A DNA stretch of 64,000 nt from Shinisaurus crocodilurus. Lineage: Eukaryota; Chordata; Lepidosauria; Squamata; Shinisauridae. How positions within the stretch are numbered: position 1 is the first letter of the stretch; each line of letters begins with the position of its first letter. A program made the position numbers and the translations under genes. Below, in pieces: positions 10,601-22,100 of the stretch. Location: assembly GCA_021292165.1 (NCBI GenBank), contig CM037885.1:7187042-7251041 (forward strand). The letters are read 5' to 3'. Under the pieces are notes generated by a model that was given only the letters and a program-made list of their open reading frames with translations, ran no database searches and was not told the origin of the DNA.

Positions 10601-13600
10601 GACTTACGGCATCACAGCAGAGGTTCGTGTCGTCCCGCAGCTTTGTGACCCAGCAGGCTGTGACCATTACCTTGTGACAGTGAAATTCCATAAGTTCATT
10701 ACTCGTGCAAAGAAGCACTTCCCTTTATCTGTCCCGAACCTGTTGCCAACCATTCTTTGGCTGACCCGGAGCTCTGGGATTATGACCGAAGGAGAACAAT
10801 TTCTCGCTCCCTGCACCTTTGGCAAATGTATAAACCGGCCTTCTCCAGCCTGGCGCCCTCCAGATGTGTTGGGAGACGGAAACTCCTGTCATTCTATACG
10901 TGTATAAATGTGATTTCCCTGACCCGTAGCCTGAAGTGGGGTAGTCTAGGAAAAGCTTCACCACTGGATTTTACTGAATGCAGAAGAAACTGACCACAAA
11001 AAAAGTACAGGCGAAAGACTGCATTGTTGTAGGTTTCTCCCACATTAAAACGGCAGCCACTTGCATGCAGAAAACTAGCACATCTGGGAGAAAGGTTTAG
11101 CATACGCCTCTCTCTGGTGTAGTGCTCTCCAACCTTGGGTCCCCAGATGTTTTTGGCCTACAACTCCCAGCATGCCCCAGCCAGCATAGCGTAGCTGGGG
11201 CATGCTGGGAGTTGTAGGCCAAAAACATCTGAGGACCCAAGGTTGGAGAACACTGCTCTGGTGTGTGTGTGTTTACTTTGTGTAGGAACATTTCATGTGG
11301 GGAAGCATGCCAAAACATGACATTCCCACACACGCCTTTACCAAAAGGACTGGCATAGCAGCAAGAAAGCCGGGCTAGAACCGTCACCACCACCCTAATG
11401 TACAGGTTTTCTCTTTGCAGGCACTTTTTTTTTTTTTTTTTTTTTAAATGTTGGTCCCAAATGTCTTATGCCTTGCAGTGAGATTTTAATGTAGGGAGGG
11501 GGATTCAAAAAGGACACCCTAACCTTCAGGCCAATCTGAAATGCTCCAGTCCGTTTTACCAGTTCATTTTGGCACAGGCGTAGATCTGGCTGTGCCAAAC
11601 AAATGGCTCTAAGTGCCGCAGAAGGTATGTATTCGGCTGCGTCAAACAAAGGCTCTAAAAATGTAGATCCTCCGGCTGTGTCAGACAATGGCCCTTAAGT
11701 GCTGCAGAGGTGTGGATCTGGCTGCGTCAAATAATGGCCCTTAAGTGCCGCAGAGGTGTAGATCCGGCTGTGTCAAGCTATGGCTGCCAGTGCTGCAGAT
11801 TCCTCCCAGGAAGCACTCGGGCATCTGTTCCTTCAGGGGCCAGAAATGTAGAGCAACCTCTCCCTGCTTTGCTTTGATGCCCGAGGTGAAGGGTGTGTGG
11901 AAGAGGAGGGATCGGGGAGGGCTGTGGGAAAAACAATGTGGCGATCTGCTAAGTCGGCATGCCACGCCCTGGGCGCACTGCCACGGGGTTTCGGAAGGAG
12001 CCGGATCAAAAGTGTGCGTGCGTCAGGCAGGCTCAGCAGCACGCGCCACTCCTTGGCTGCTTTCTTTAGAGAGGTTGCCAGTGGAAAGGAGAGGAAAGCA
12101 AAGAAAAATGAGAGACGGGACCGTGTAGCGAGGAGCGCTCGGTCTCTAAAATGAGAGCTGCGAGGTCTCGAATCTGCCGTGCCACCACCCTTGCCTCTCT
12201 GAGCTGAAACACCCTGTGGTCCTAGTGGGTGGAGCAGGGGATGGCGGTCATCAGCACCACGAGTTGGGAGCAAAAGGGATAAGACATGCCCCCTCCGTGA
12301 TGAGCTTCCGCCGTGCATTAAAAACATGGCTGTTCAGGCGGGAATATGGGGTGGGTTAGGTTTTTAATGAGAATTTTTTTATATTGTTTTAATTATTATA
12401 TTTTATTGTGTTGTTTTGTTGTATTTTAATTGTACATCGCCCAGGGTGGCCGGGTGACCGGCCAGATGGGCGATTGATAAATATAATAAATAAATAAATA
12501 AGACGGTCCCGTGCTTTAAAGGAGAGATGGGTGTCGTCTGGAAAGGATGCTCAAAGCGTGTCCCGCACCACCCGGCTTCCTCCCAGCTCCACAATTGACA
12601 TGCCATCAAATCGAACGCCGCGCTACAGGCAATGAGCCGGTGTTTTGTCTTGTTTTAGCACCACGTGCACGTTTGTTTGTTTATTATATTTATACCCTGC
12701 TTTTTTTCCTTGGAAGGAACCCAAGGCGGCTTGTATAAGCCTCCTCTCTATTTTATCCTCACAACAACCCTGTGAGGTTTAAATCTCCAGGGCCTGATGA
12801 GCTGCATCCTAGAATAATAAAGGAACTGGCAGAAGAACTCTCAGAACCACTGTCTATTATCTTTGAGAAATCATGGAGGACAGGTGAAGTGCCAGACGAC
12901 TGTTGTTCCCATCTTCAAAAAGGGCAAGAAGGAAGAACCTGGGAACTATAGGCCAGTCAGTCTGACATCAATCCCTGGGAAGATTTTGGAGCAGATTATA
13001 AAGAACTCAGTCTGCAAGCACCTTGAAAACAATGCAGTGATTACTAGAAGCCAGCATGGATTTGTCAAGAACAAATCCTGTCAGACTAATCTGATCTCAT
13101 TTTTTGATCGGGTAACCTCCCTTGTGGACTGTGGGAATGCTGTGGACATTATATATCTGGACTTCAGCAAAGCTTTCGACAAAGTGCCTCATGATATCCT
13201 GATTAGTAAGCTAGCTAAGAGTGGGCTAGATGGAACAACTATCAGGTGGATCCACAATTGGCTACAGAATCGGACTCAAAGAGTGCTTATCAATGGTTCC
13301 TTCTCAAACTGGGGAGAGGTAACGAGCGGGGTACCACAGGGCTCGGTCCTGGGCCCGGTGCTCTTCAACATTTTTATTAATGACTTGGATGAGGAGGTAC
13401 AGGGAATGCTTATCAAATTTGCAGATGACACAAAGTTGGGTGGAACAGCTAATACTCTGGAAGACAGAAACAAAATTCAAAGTGACCTCGATAGGCTGGA
13501 GCGCTGGGCCGAAAACAACAGAATGAAATTTAATAGGGATAAATGCCAAGTGCTGCACCTAGGGAGAGGAAACCAAATGCAGAGTTACAGAATGGGGGAC

Positions 13601-16095
13601 ACTTGGCTCAACAATACTACAAGTGAGAAGGATCTTGGAATTGTGGTAGATCACAAACTGAATATGAGCCAGCAATGCGATGTTGCTGCAAAGAAGGCAA
13701 ATGCAATTTTGGGCTGTATTAATAGAAGTATAGCTTCCAAATCGCGGGAAGTGATAATTCCCCTTTACTCGGCACTGGTTAGGCCTCATCTTGAGTACTG
13801 TGTCCAGTTCTGGGCACCTCATTTTAACAAGGACATAGAGAAACTGGAGAGGGTTCAGAGGAGGGCAACAAGGATGATAAAGGGACTGGAAACAAGGCCC
13901 TATGAGGAGAGACTGAAAGAACTGGGCATGTTTAGCCTTCAGAAGAGGAGACTGAGGGGAGATATGATCGCACTCTTCCAGTATTTGAAGGGATGTCACA
14001 CAGAGGAGGGCAAGGATCTCTTCTCGATCATCCCAGTTTGCAGGACACGGGAGACCCCTCCTCTAGTTTCCTGCATTGAGCAGGGGGTTGGACTCGATAG
14101 CCTTGTAGGCTCCTTCCAACTCTATGATCTATGAAATCTATGGAATAATGGGCTCAAGTTACAGGAACCTAGATTCCACCTAAACATCAGGAAAAACTTC
14201 CTGACTGTCAGAGCAATAAGACAATGGAATCAACTACCTAGGGAGGTGGTGGGCTCTCCCACTCTGGAGGCATTCAAGGTGCGGCTGGACGGCCGTCGGT
14301 CAGGGATGCTTTGACCTGGATTCCTGCATTGAGCAGGGGGTTGGACTCGATGGCCTTGTAGGCCCCTTCCAACTCTACTTTTCTATGATTCTATGATTCT
14401 ATGAGGTAGGTGAGGCTGAGAGTCAGTGACTGGCTGAAGGTCATCCAGTGAGCTTCATGGCCAAGCAGGGACTAGAACCTGGCTCTCCTGAGTCCCAGTC
14501 CAACACTCTAACTGCTACGCCACATCGGCTCTCCAATTTATTTTATCCATTTATTCTCCACCTTATCTATTTATCCATTTATTCTCTATCGTATTCATTT
14601 AAGAAAAGGGGAGGAGAAATCCCAAACTGCTCTGAATTTGGGCGTAGTGGAAGTTTCTTAGTGACATCCTGGGGGTCCCCACAGCCGGCTTCTGCTTCAG
14701 ATGTGGCAGCCAATCAGTGCTGCCCGCAGCCGGCTTCTGCTTCAGATGTGGCAGCCAATCAGTGCTGCCCGCAGCCGGCTTCTGCTTCAAATGTGGCAGG
14801 TCGATTTGCTTTGCCTCCCAAGCTGGGCTCTGGAGAAGAAAGGTACATTTGTTTTCAATGTTTGTTTTCAATGTTTTTAATATTTTAATGTTTAATTATT
14901 ATTTTGATACTTGTATTGTTGTATTGTTGGCTTTATTTATTTATTAATTTATTTATTTATTTATTTTTGGTTATGTTGTTGTTGTTGCTGCTGCTGTGCG
15001 GCTTCATTATTGTAAACTTCCCCGAGGGCTATTTGCCACTTGGGCAGTATACATATCAAATCAAATAAATAAATACATAATTTGGATTTTTAACACGGTC
15101 ACTTCTGTCTTCACCCTCGACAGAGGGGTGTTTTCACGAGATGTGTTCCTCCAGGGTTGTGGGTTCAAATCCTTCACTCGACCCTGCTGATTGCTACCAG
15201 TGTGACATAAAATCCGCCTTTGTGCATTTCAGAGCGTCTGGGAAGATTCCGCCTGAGTGCCCACTGTTCCTGCGAGAGCAGCCCTGAGCAACTGAAAGTG
15301 GAGATAGAAGGTAAAGACCGGGGAATGGCGGTGAGGATTGGGCTGGCCTCGGGGGGGGGGGGGGGGGACAGGCTCAGGCCCTGCTTGGCACCACATGCGT
15401 AACAGGGGACAAATGTTGTTGACCAAGACTGGCATGGGACATTTGGGGCCACCGTTTGCATCACTCCTGGGAGGGCATTTGCACAGCAGCTTCCATTCAT
15501 TCCAGCGGGATTTGCACTCAGTACCAGAACCCTAAGGAGGGCGAGCGGCAGGGCCTGGAAGTTGCCCATCAGCACTTGGCAGCAGCCACTCAGGGCACCT
15601 GGTCCCAGTCTTCCCCACTATGGCGAGATGCATCGTCTTTCTATTTAAATTATACTCATTATGTTGCAATGTGCATCTACACCGATGCATTAGCACAGGC
15701 AAATTTCATGCAAATCTGTGGCCTCCTTTGCCCTCTTTTTCGGCAATGTGTCATCGACGGAGGCCCCTTTCAGCCCCTATCTGTGCTACTCCTCTTTCCT
15801 TTTCCCTCTTGCCCGCAAGAGCTGGGTGTCAACAGTTGGCAAGCAGAGGCCTGGTAGATTCCAGCTTCAGGATGAGACTTGCCTCCTTCTGGGAAACGGG
15901 CCTAGAGAGCTTCCTCAGCCTGACACATGCCTGCCATTCCTTCTGCCCGGGCTGGGATGGGGTTGGGGTTTTGTGCCAATTCCAGCGACTCTATCCTGCC
16001 GGGTACCACATGATCCGGCATGATGGGGATCTCCTCTAGGGGGCAGCGCACATTGGGCAGCCGCAGCATAGACATGTAATAAATAAATAAATAAA

Positions 16096-16128
<33 letters not shown>

Positions 16129-19100
16129 CGCGTGTGTGCACACACGCACACACACACAGAGCCCAACACACCCGCTCAGTTTCATCAGCTAAAAATAGTC
16201 CCTCTTGTTGAGAGAGCAGGTCTTCATGATAGGGTCACAGACAGGCCGATCCCTTGGAATGTCCGGTGGCTGGCACACCCCGCTTAAGAACTCCCAAAAA
16301 ACTTTCTTGTCAGAACATAGCTTTTCCTACCACAGTATTTTTTTATTTATTTATTTTAAATTCCCCTGAATTTAAAATTGGGTACTTTTCACTCACACAA
16401 CTGGCACAGTTTATTTTCAGGGATGGCGTCCAGGGTGGGCACGGCTGGGCACCTGCCAAGGGCCCACCCTCCAGCAGGGGGCCCACTGGCAACAGCCTCC
16501 TGGAGTTGCTTCTCCCCTTCATCATTGCAGCCTGCTGGTTCTCCTGCCTCTCGCTCTTGGCCCAGACAACGGGCGGTGGTGAGAAGGAGGAGCAGGAGTT
16601 GCCGCGGCCTGCTTGCTCCCTGGCTCTCTCTGCCTGTTAAGCAAGCAAGTGTTAGCCAGGAGGAGGAGGAGGAGGAGCAGCTGGTGACAATGGTGGTGAG
16701 AAGGTAGAGACTCACCGAGGGAGGGGGGAATTGAGGGTGCCTTGGCTCAAGAGCCCTCAAAACCCTGGAGCTGGCAGTGGTTAGGACTTCCCACTCTCAG
16801 AGGAGTCTCACACACCCATGTTTCTGTTCGCGGATGTTCCCCCCTGCTTGCAAGGAGACACGCTCAGAGCAGAGGCGGCATGCAGGGGTGCAGTAGGCAG
16901 CCCCTTCGGTGAATGGCTGCTTTCGGCTCGCAGAAGCCTCCCATGAATTTCCCTCTGCACACAGTTTTTGAATGACTGCCCTACCCCTCGGGGGGCGGGG
17001 GGGAGAATCAGGCCAGCATTTAAGTTGCCCTGGGCCTGTCTGCCAGGCACACGTCGCGCGCTCTGCAGCGTACAGAACTGAAGAAGACCACATCACAGAT
17101 CATGGAGTTGGGAGGAACAATAAAGGCAGCTCATCTGATCTCTTGCCACGGGGCAAGATCGTCAAACTCCTCCACACACACACCTGTTGCCCCACATGCT
17201 TCCGACCATAGTGGGCCACCACACATGTCCTGCGTATTGATGCTGGCAAAGCAAACAGCTCTGGAGAAGCAAGTCAAGCTACAAGTTGCAGCAGCCTTCC
17301 CCAACCGGGTGCCCTCCAGATGTGTCGGACTTCTAGTCCAACACATCTGGACGGCACCCGGTTGGGGAAGGCCGAGTTGCAGGCTAGTTGATTACCAAAG
17401 GATGCAGCATGGGAGTTTTCTTGTCTTTCTCCCTGTTGTGTGGCTTGATTTACTTTGGCACGAAGCACCGGCTCATCGATTCATTTACAAAGGGGGTAAT
17501 TCAAAGGTCTTCCCATTCCTTTCCTTCCGCCCTGGATTTCCAATCAGGTGCGGAGACGTGTGGCCCATTTTCCTTAGCAGGACAATACGGACAAAACCAG
17601 CTCGCCACGTAGTTTTATGCACACCATGATCGGGTGTCAATATCTGCACCCTCTTGCCTTTGTGCAACAGAGGACACTAGAGAATTCTCAGCACCTCGCC
17701 AAACTGCCGGTCACAGGATTCTCGGGGCAAACCAGGTGTGGGAAAGGGATAGCAAGCAAATATATATATTTCTTTACGTCATTGGGCCCCAAAGTGCAGC
17801 CTTAAATGCCTCGGTTGCATTGATTTAATTTTGGCAGCGCTTAGGGGATGCTGCCTTTGCAGCCTGGCAGATGTGCCCCAAAATACTTTTGGCATCATCC
17901 AACCAGCATCACAACCGCCAGTGCTACTGGAGGGTATTTCTCTGCCCGCCTGAGTTCTGTCGACAAACACAGAAGTCTCAGGAGCGAACGATTAGTGAAA
18001 TGTTGTTTTACGGTTGTATTTTAAATGCATGCACTGACATGACATCTTTTGTGAACAGTATTTATTTATCTATTTATTATATTTATACCCCGCCTTTTTT
18101 CCTGCAAGGAACCCAAGGCAGCTTACATAATCTTCTTCCTCCTCCTCCTCCTCCTCCTCCTCCTCCTCCTCCTCCTCCTCCTCCTCCTCCTCCTCCTCCT
18201 CCTCCTCCTCTCCATTTTATCCTCACAACAACCCTGTGAGGTAGGTTAGGCTGAGAGTCCGTGACTGGCCCAAAGTCACCCAGTGAGTTTCATAGCCGAG
18301 AGGGGAATAGAACCCAGATCTCCTGGGTCCCAGTCCAACACTCTCACCACTACGCCACACTGGCTCTGTATAAATAGTACACTGGCTCTGTATAAGCAGT
18401 AGCGTATAAATCGTCTTTAAATAAAATACAATCCGGCAAGCATCATTGCCAGTGCGTCTTTCTTTCCAGGGATGAAAGCCAAGAGAGGTGACCAGCAGAA
18501 GATCAGCCTGGCAACGACGCAGTCGCCCTACTTGCTGGTGATGGCCGTGCCGCGTGAGCGCGCAGAGCTCCTGCAAAGTCACCGGCATAAGCGATCCACC
18601 CAGAACTTGGGCTATTGTGGCCAGTAAGTAGTTCAGCAGGACCAGGAGGGAGCTAAAGTTGTGGTGGGCGTGGAACAAATCGGAGGTGTGTGTGTGTTTT
18701 TGTGCCCATACTCTCGCATAGCAGCGATCGGGTAGTTCACCCCGCACCCTCCACACCGCCAAGTCGGTTTATGCCCCACTAAGTTGGCAGCGGGGGACAG
18801 TGCAAGTGTGAAGTACTTCATTGCTGGAGGAGTTCTCAACACCTTGCCAAAGTACCGTTCACAGGATTCTTGGGGCGAAAAAACCCAGGTGTGGGAAAGT
18901 GATCGAAAGCCAGTTATGTCCCCAAAGTATGCACTTTGGTGCTTCCGTCCCATTGATTTCATTTCGGTGACGCTGAAGGGTGGTGCTCCAGTCTCAGAGG
19001 CTGTGTAATTCCTCTGGATGCCGGTTGCTGGGGAACACGAGCGGGAGGGTGCGTGGTCTGCTTGGCGGTTTCCCACGGGCAGCAGGTTCAGGTTGGCCAC

Positions 19101-22100
19101 TGTGTGAACAGAATGTTGGACTAGATCAGTGTTCTCCAACCTTGGGTCCCCAGATGTTTTTGGCCTACAACTCCCAGCCTGCCCCAGCCAGCTACGCTGG
19201 CTGGGGCATGCTGGGAGTTGTAGGCCAAAAACATCTGGGGTCCCAAGGTTGGAGAACACTGGACTAGATGGACCCTTGGTCTGGTCCAGCAGGGCTCTTC
19301 TTACGAATGTGACTGCTGGGGCGAACAACTGCTGTTTGAGAAAGTTCAGTGGCACTTAGGCACGAAGGCAAATTTGGGTGGGATTCCGTGGGAATAGGAT
19401 CCAGGAGCCGGGACACTTGGGTTCAATCACATGATTAGAAGACGATCGGGAGGCCGGGTGTCTCTGCAGGCTAGGAGTATGGGAAACGTGGCTCATGGGC
19501 TGCCACCATATTGACACAGGACCTGAAGACTCATTCAGTAAACGGAGATCAACTTGGCCTGCCACCGGATTTTTCTGCCAAGCTGGAAGAGAGGAGAATG
19601 GGGACTTTTATGGTTTAGATCAGGGAAACGGAAGGACAGTCAGCAGGGCTCCTGTGCTTGCTCTCTTAAATCCTCTCCGGTTCTTTTACTCCAGGTCATC
19701 GGAGGAGAAGAACTGTTGCGTGCAGCGCCTTTACATCGACTTCCGTAAGGACCTGAAATGGAAGTGGATCCACGAACCCCAGGGCTACTACGCCAACTTC
19801 TGCATGGGGGCCTGCCCCTACCTCTGGAGTTTAGACACTCAGTACAACAAGGTGCGGACAGAAGCCCCGCTGCCTCTCCCAAAATCGTCTCTACCCCCTG
19901 CCCCTCACCCCAGTTTCCCTCCTCCCACTTTGATATCCAGTATAAAGATGATCTCCAATTTCCTGGCGTCGGACATAAAAGCCGGAGTCCCACAGGTGTC
20001 CCGGTGCGGTGCGAAGGATAAACTGACAAACCTCTTTGGCTCTTGCTTACCATTTCCTAGGCCACCCTTCATGTGCGCCAGAACCCGCCTGTAGGGGTGT
20101 GCGGGGCTTGAGCCGAAATCGGCGGGAGAGCCAAAGAGCAGGAACAGTGTTGCCCTCTCCCTTCTTCCGCTGCAGAGGCTGGTGGATTCGGGTCTCACAA
20201 GGGCCAGCGGGAGACTTTCTCCCCTCCAATGCTCGCCTTCCCTTCTCTTGGGATGGAAGAGTTGAGTTTCCATCCCGACAAAGAAGGGGCGCTGTGGGTG
20301 CTGTTCCTCCTCCTCTTCCTCTTTCTACTACTACCATTGAGCTTTTCTATACGAGGCATTTAGCGCGCACTCAGTTCGCTTCTACGTCTGATGAGCACTT
20401 TCGGCGAGGTTTTTTTTTTTAGGGCTTTCCTACATGAAACATTTGTCGTGCACTCGTCATTCCCCGTGCACAGTTGTTTACGGGTTATTTAGATGACGTT
20501 GTGACCCTCCAGCTTCGCCTCTGTGTCTTAACCAGCACTTTCTGCGAGTTTTCTTTTTTTAAAGCGGGGAAAATGCGGCATTTAACTGTGAAAGTGAAAG
20601 AAATTGCAATTTCCTCTTGTGTATTTGCACTATTCTGCGATACCACAGTGCCACCTAGAGGTTAGGTAGCCAAAATAGTCTCGTGTAGAAAAGCTCATCA
20701 TCTCTCCTGGGATCTTAGGGGTGGAGTGGAGGAGCTGAGTTCTTTGTCCTCCAGTTTGCTCTAGAACTTTCTACACCTAGGAGAGGCATTCAGTTGCATT
20801 ATGACTGCCTTCCCCTATCTGGTCCCCTCCAGATTGAGTCCATGCTGGCTGGTGGAAGTTGTACTCCAATACATCCAGAGGCCACCAGGTTAGGGAAAGC
20901 CACCTTATAGGAACCTGGCCCGTGGATGAAACCTGCATCGACTTACCTTAACTTTGATTTGGTTCCCTGCTGTTGTTGTAGGGCAAGCCTGCTCAACGTA
21001 CAGCTCGCCACGCCAAAGGCAGCCCACCAGTGGCAGCCATGCTTTGTGGCTGCCTAGCTGCTTGATAAAACCCCTCCTGCGTTATTGACTGCTCAAGCTA
21101 GCCAGCAACAGAAGGCTTAGCACAGTGTTCTCCCATGCTGGGAGTTGTAGGCCAAACACATCTGGGGACCCAAGGCTGGAGAACACTGGTTTATCAAGCC
21201 CTTGATGGGCCATCATTCACGGCTAATGGTCTACCTCATCCCTTGATGGGTTGTGCAGCGGACCTGTCCTAAGCTGATCAGTCCAGAATGTGACACCTCT
21301 AAATTTGTGGGACCGCACTTAGAATACTGTGTACAGTTCTGGTGACTGCACCTAAAAAAGGATATCGTAGAGTTGGAAAAAGTGCAGAAAAGGGCAACTA
21401 AAATGACCAAGGGGCTGGAGCAACTCCCCTACGAGGAAAGGTTACAGCAGCTGGGATTGTTGAGCTTAGAAGAAAGGCGAGTAGGGGAGACAGGATAGAG
21501 GTGTACAAAATTATGCATGGTGACTGTGGGCAGGGACATCTCTGTCTCTCTCTCTCTGTCTCTCTGTCTCTCTGTCTCTCTCTCTCTCATAATACTGGTA
21601 CCCAAGGGGATCATCCCATGAAACTGATTGGGGGGAGGTGTTCAGGACAGAGATAAAAGGAAGTCCTTCACACAGCGCAGAGTTAAACTATGGAATTCAC
21701 TTCCACAAGATGTCGTGATGGCCGCCAATTTGGAGGGATTTAAAAGGGGATTGGGCAAATTCATGGAGGAGACGGCTATCAATGGCTACTGGTCCTGATG
21801 GCTATATGCCACCTCCAGTATCAGAAGCAGGATGCCTATGTGCACCAGTTGCTGGGGAACATGGGTGGAGGGTGCTGTTGTTGCAATCCTGTCCTGCTTG
21901 TGGGTTTCCCGTGGGCAGCTGGTTGGCCGCTGTGTGAACAGAATGCTGGACTGGATGGGCCCTTGGTCTGATCCAGCAGGGCTCTTCTTACATTCTTATG
22001 CTGTTCTTGTTTTATTTCGATAGGTCCTATCTCTTTACAACCTACACAACCCAACTGCCTCAGCCACACCCTGCTGCGTCCCAAATGAGCTTGCGCCCTT

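Larger units (their letters stand above)
12780..14402 (+). mobile_element. CR1 LINE, 5'-truncated, inserted in a Sauria SINE
   Basis: The copy runs from the reverse transcriptase palm to the 3' UTR with the terminal ATTCTATGATTCTATG repeats diagnostic of CR1. It has a deletion frameshift near 12901 and a 93-bp insertion at 14051-14143. It splits a Sauria SINE, so it is younger than that SINE. It lies sense in TGFB1 intron 3. Confidence 0.88.
10250..15232 (+). other. TGFB1: TGFB1 intron 3
   Basis: The 5.0-kb intron contains a family A MITE, an L2 tail, a Sauria SINE split by a CR1 copy, a second LINE tail and a 45-bp tandem repeat. No exon was seen in it. Confidence 0.85.
15311..18469 (+). 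other. TGFB1: TGFB1 intron 4
   Basis: The 3.2-kb intron holds a 17-base G run (15351-15367), a 63-bp purine/pyrimidine alternating tract (16096-16158), a family C MITE and a Sauria SINE carrying an expanded trinucleotide tract. About 15370-16090 and 16160-17280 hold nothing else I recognise. Confidence 0.8.
18624..19694 (+). other. TGFB1: TGFB1 intron 5
   Basis: The 1.1-kb intron has GTAAGT and TTTTACTCCAG ends. It carries a CR1-type fragment with a family A MITE inside it. Confidence 0.88.
19852..22023 (+). other. TGFB1: TGFB1 intron 6
   Basis: The 2.2-kb intron contains a family E repeat, a family C MITE, a shortened family A element and a long CR1-type 3' fragment that runs to within about 25 bases of the exon 7 acceptor. 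Confidence 0.88.

Noticed and set aside
17871..18239. Open frame with a long proline run
   Set aside because: It is the (CCT)n tract of an antisense SINE.
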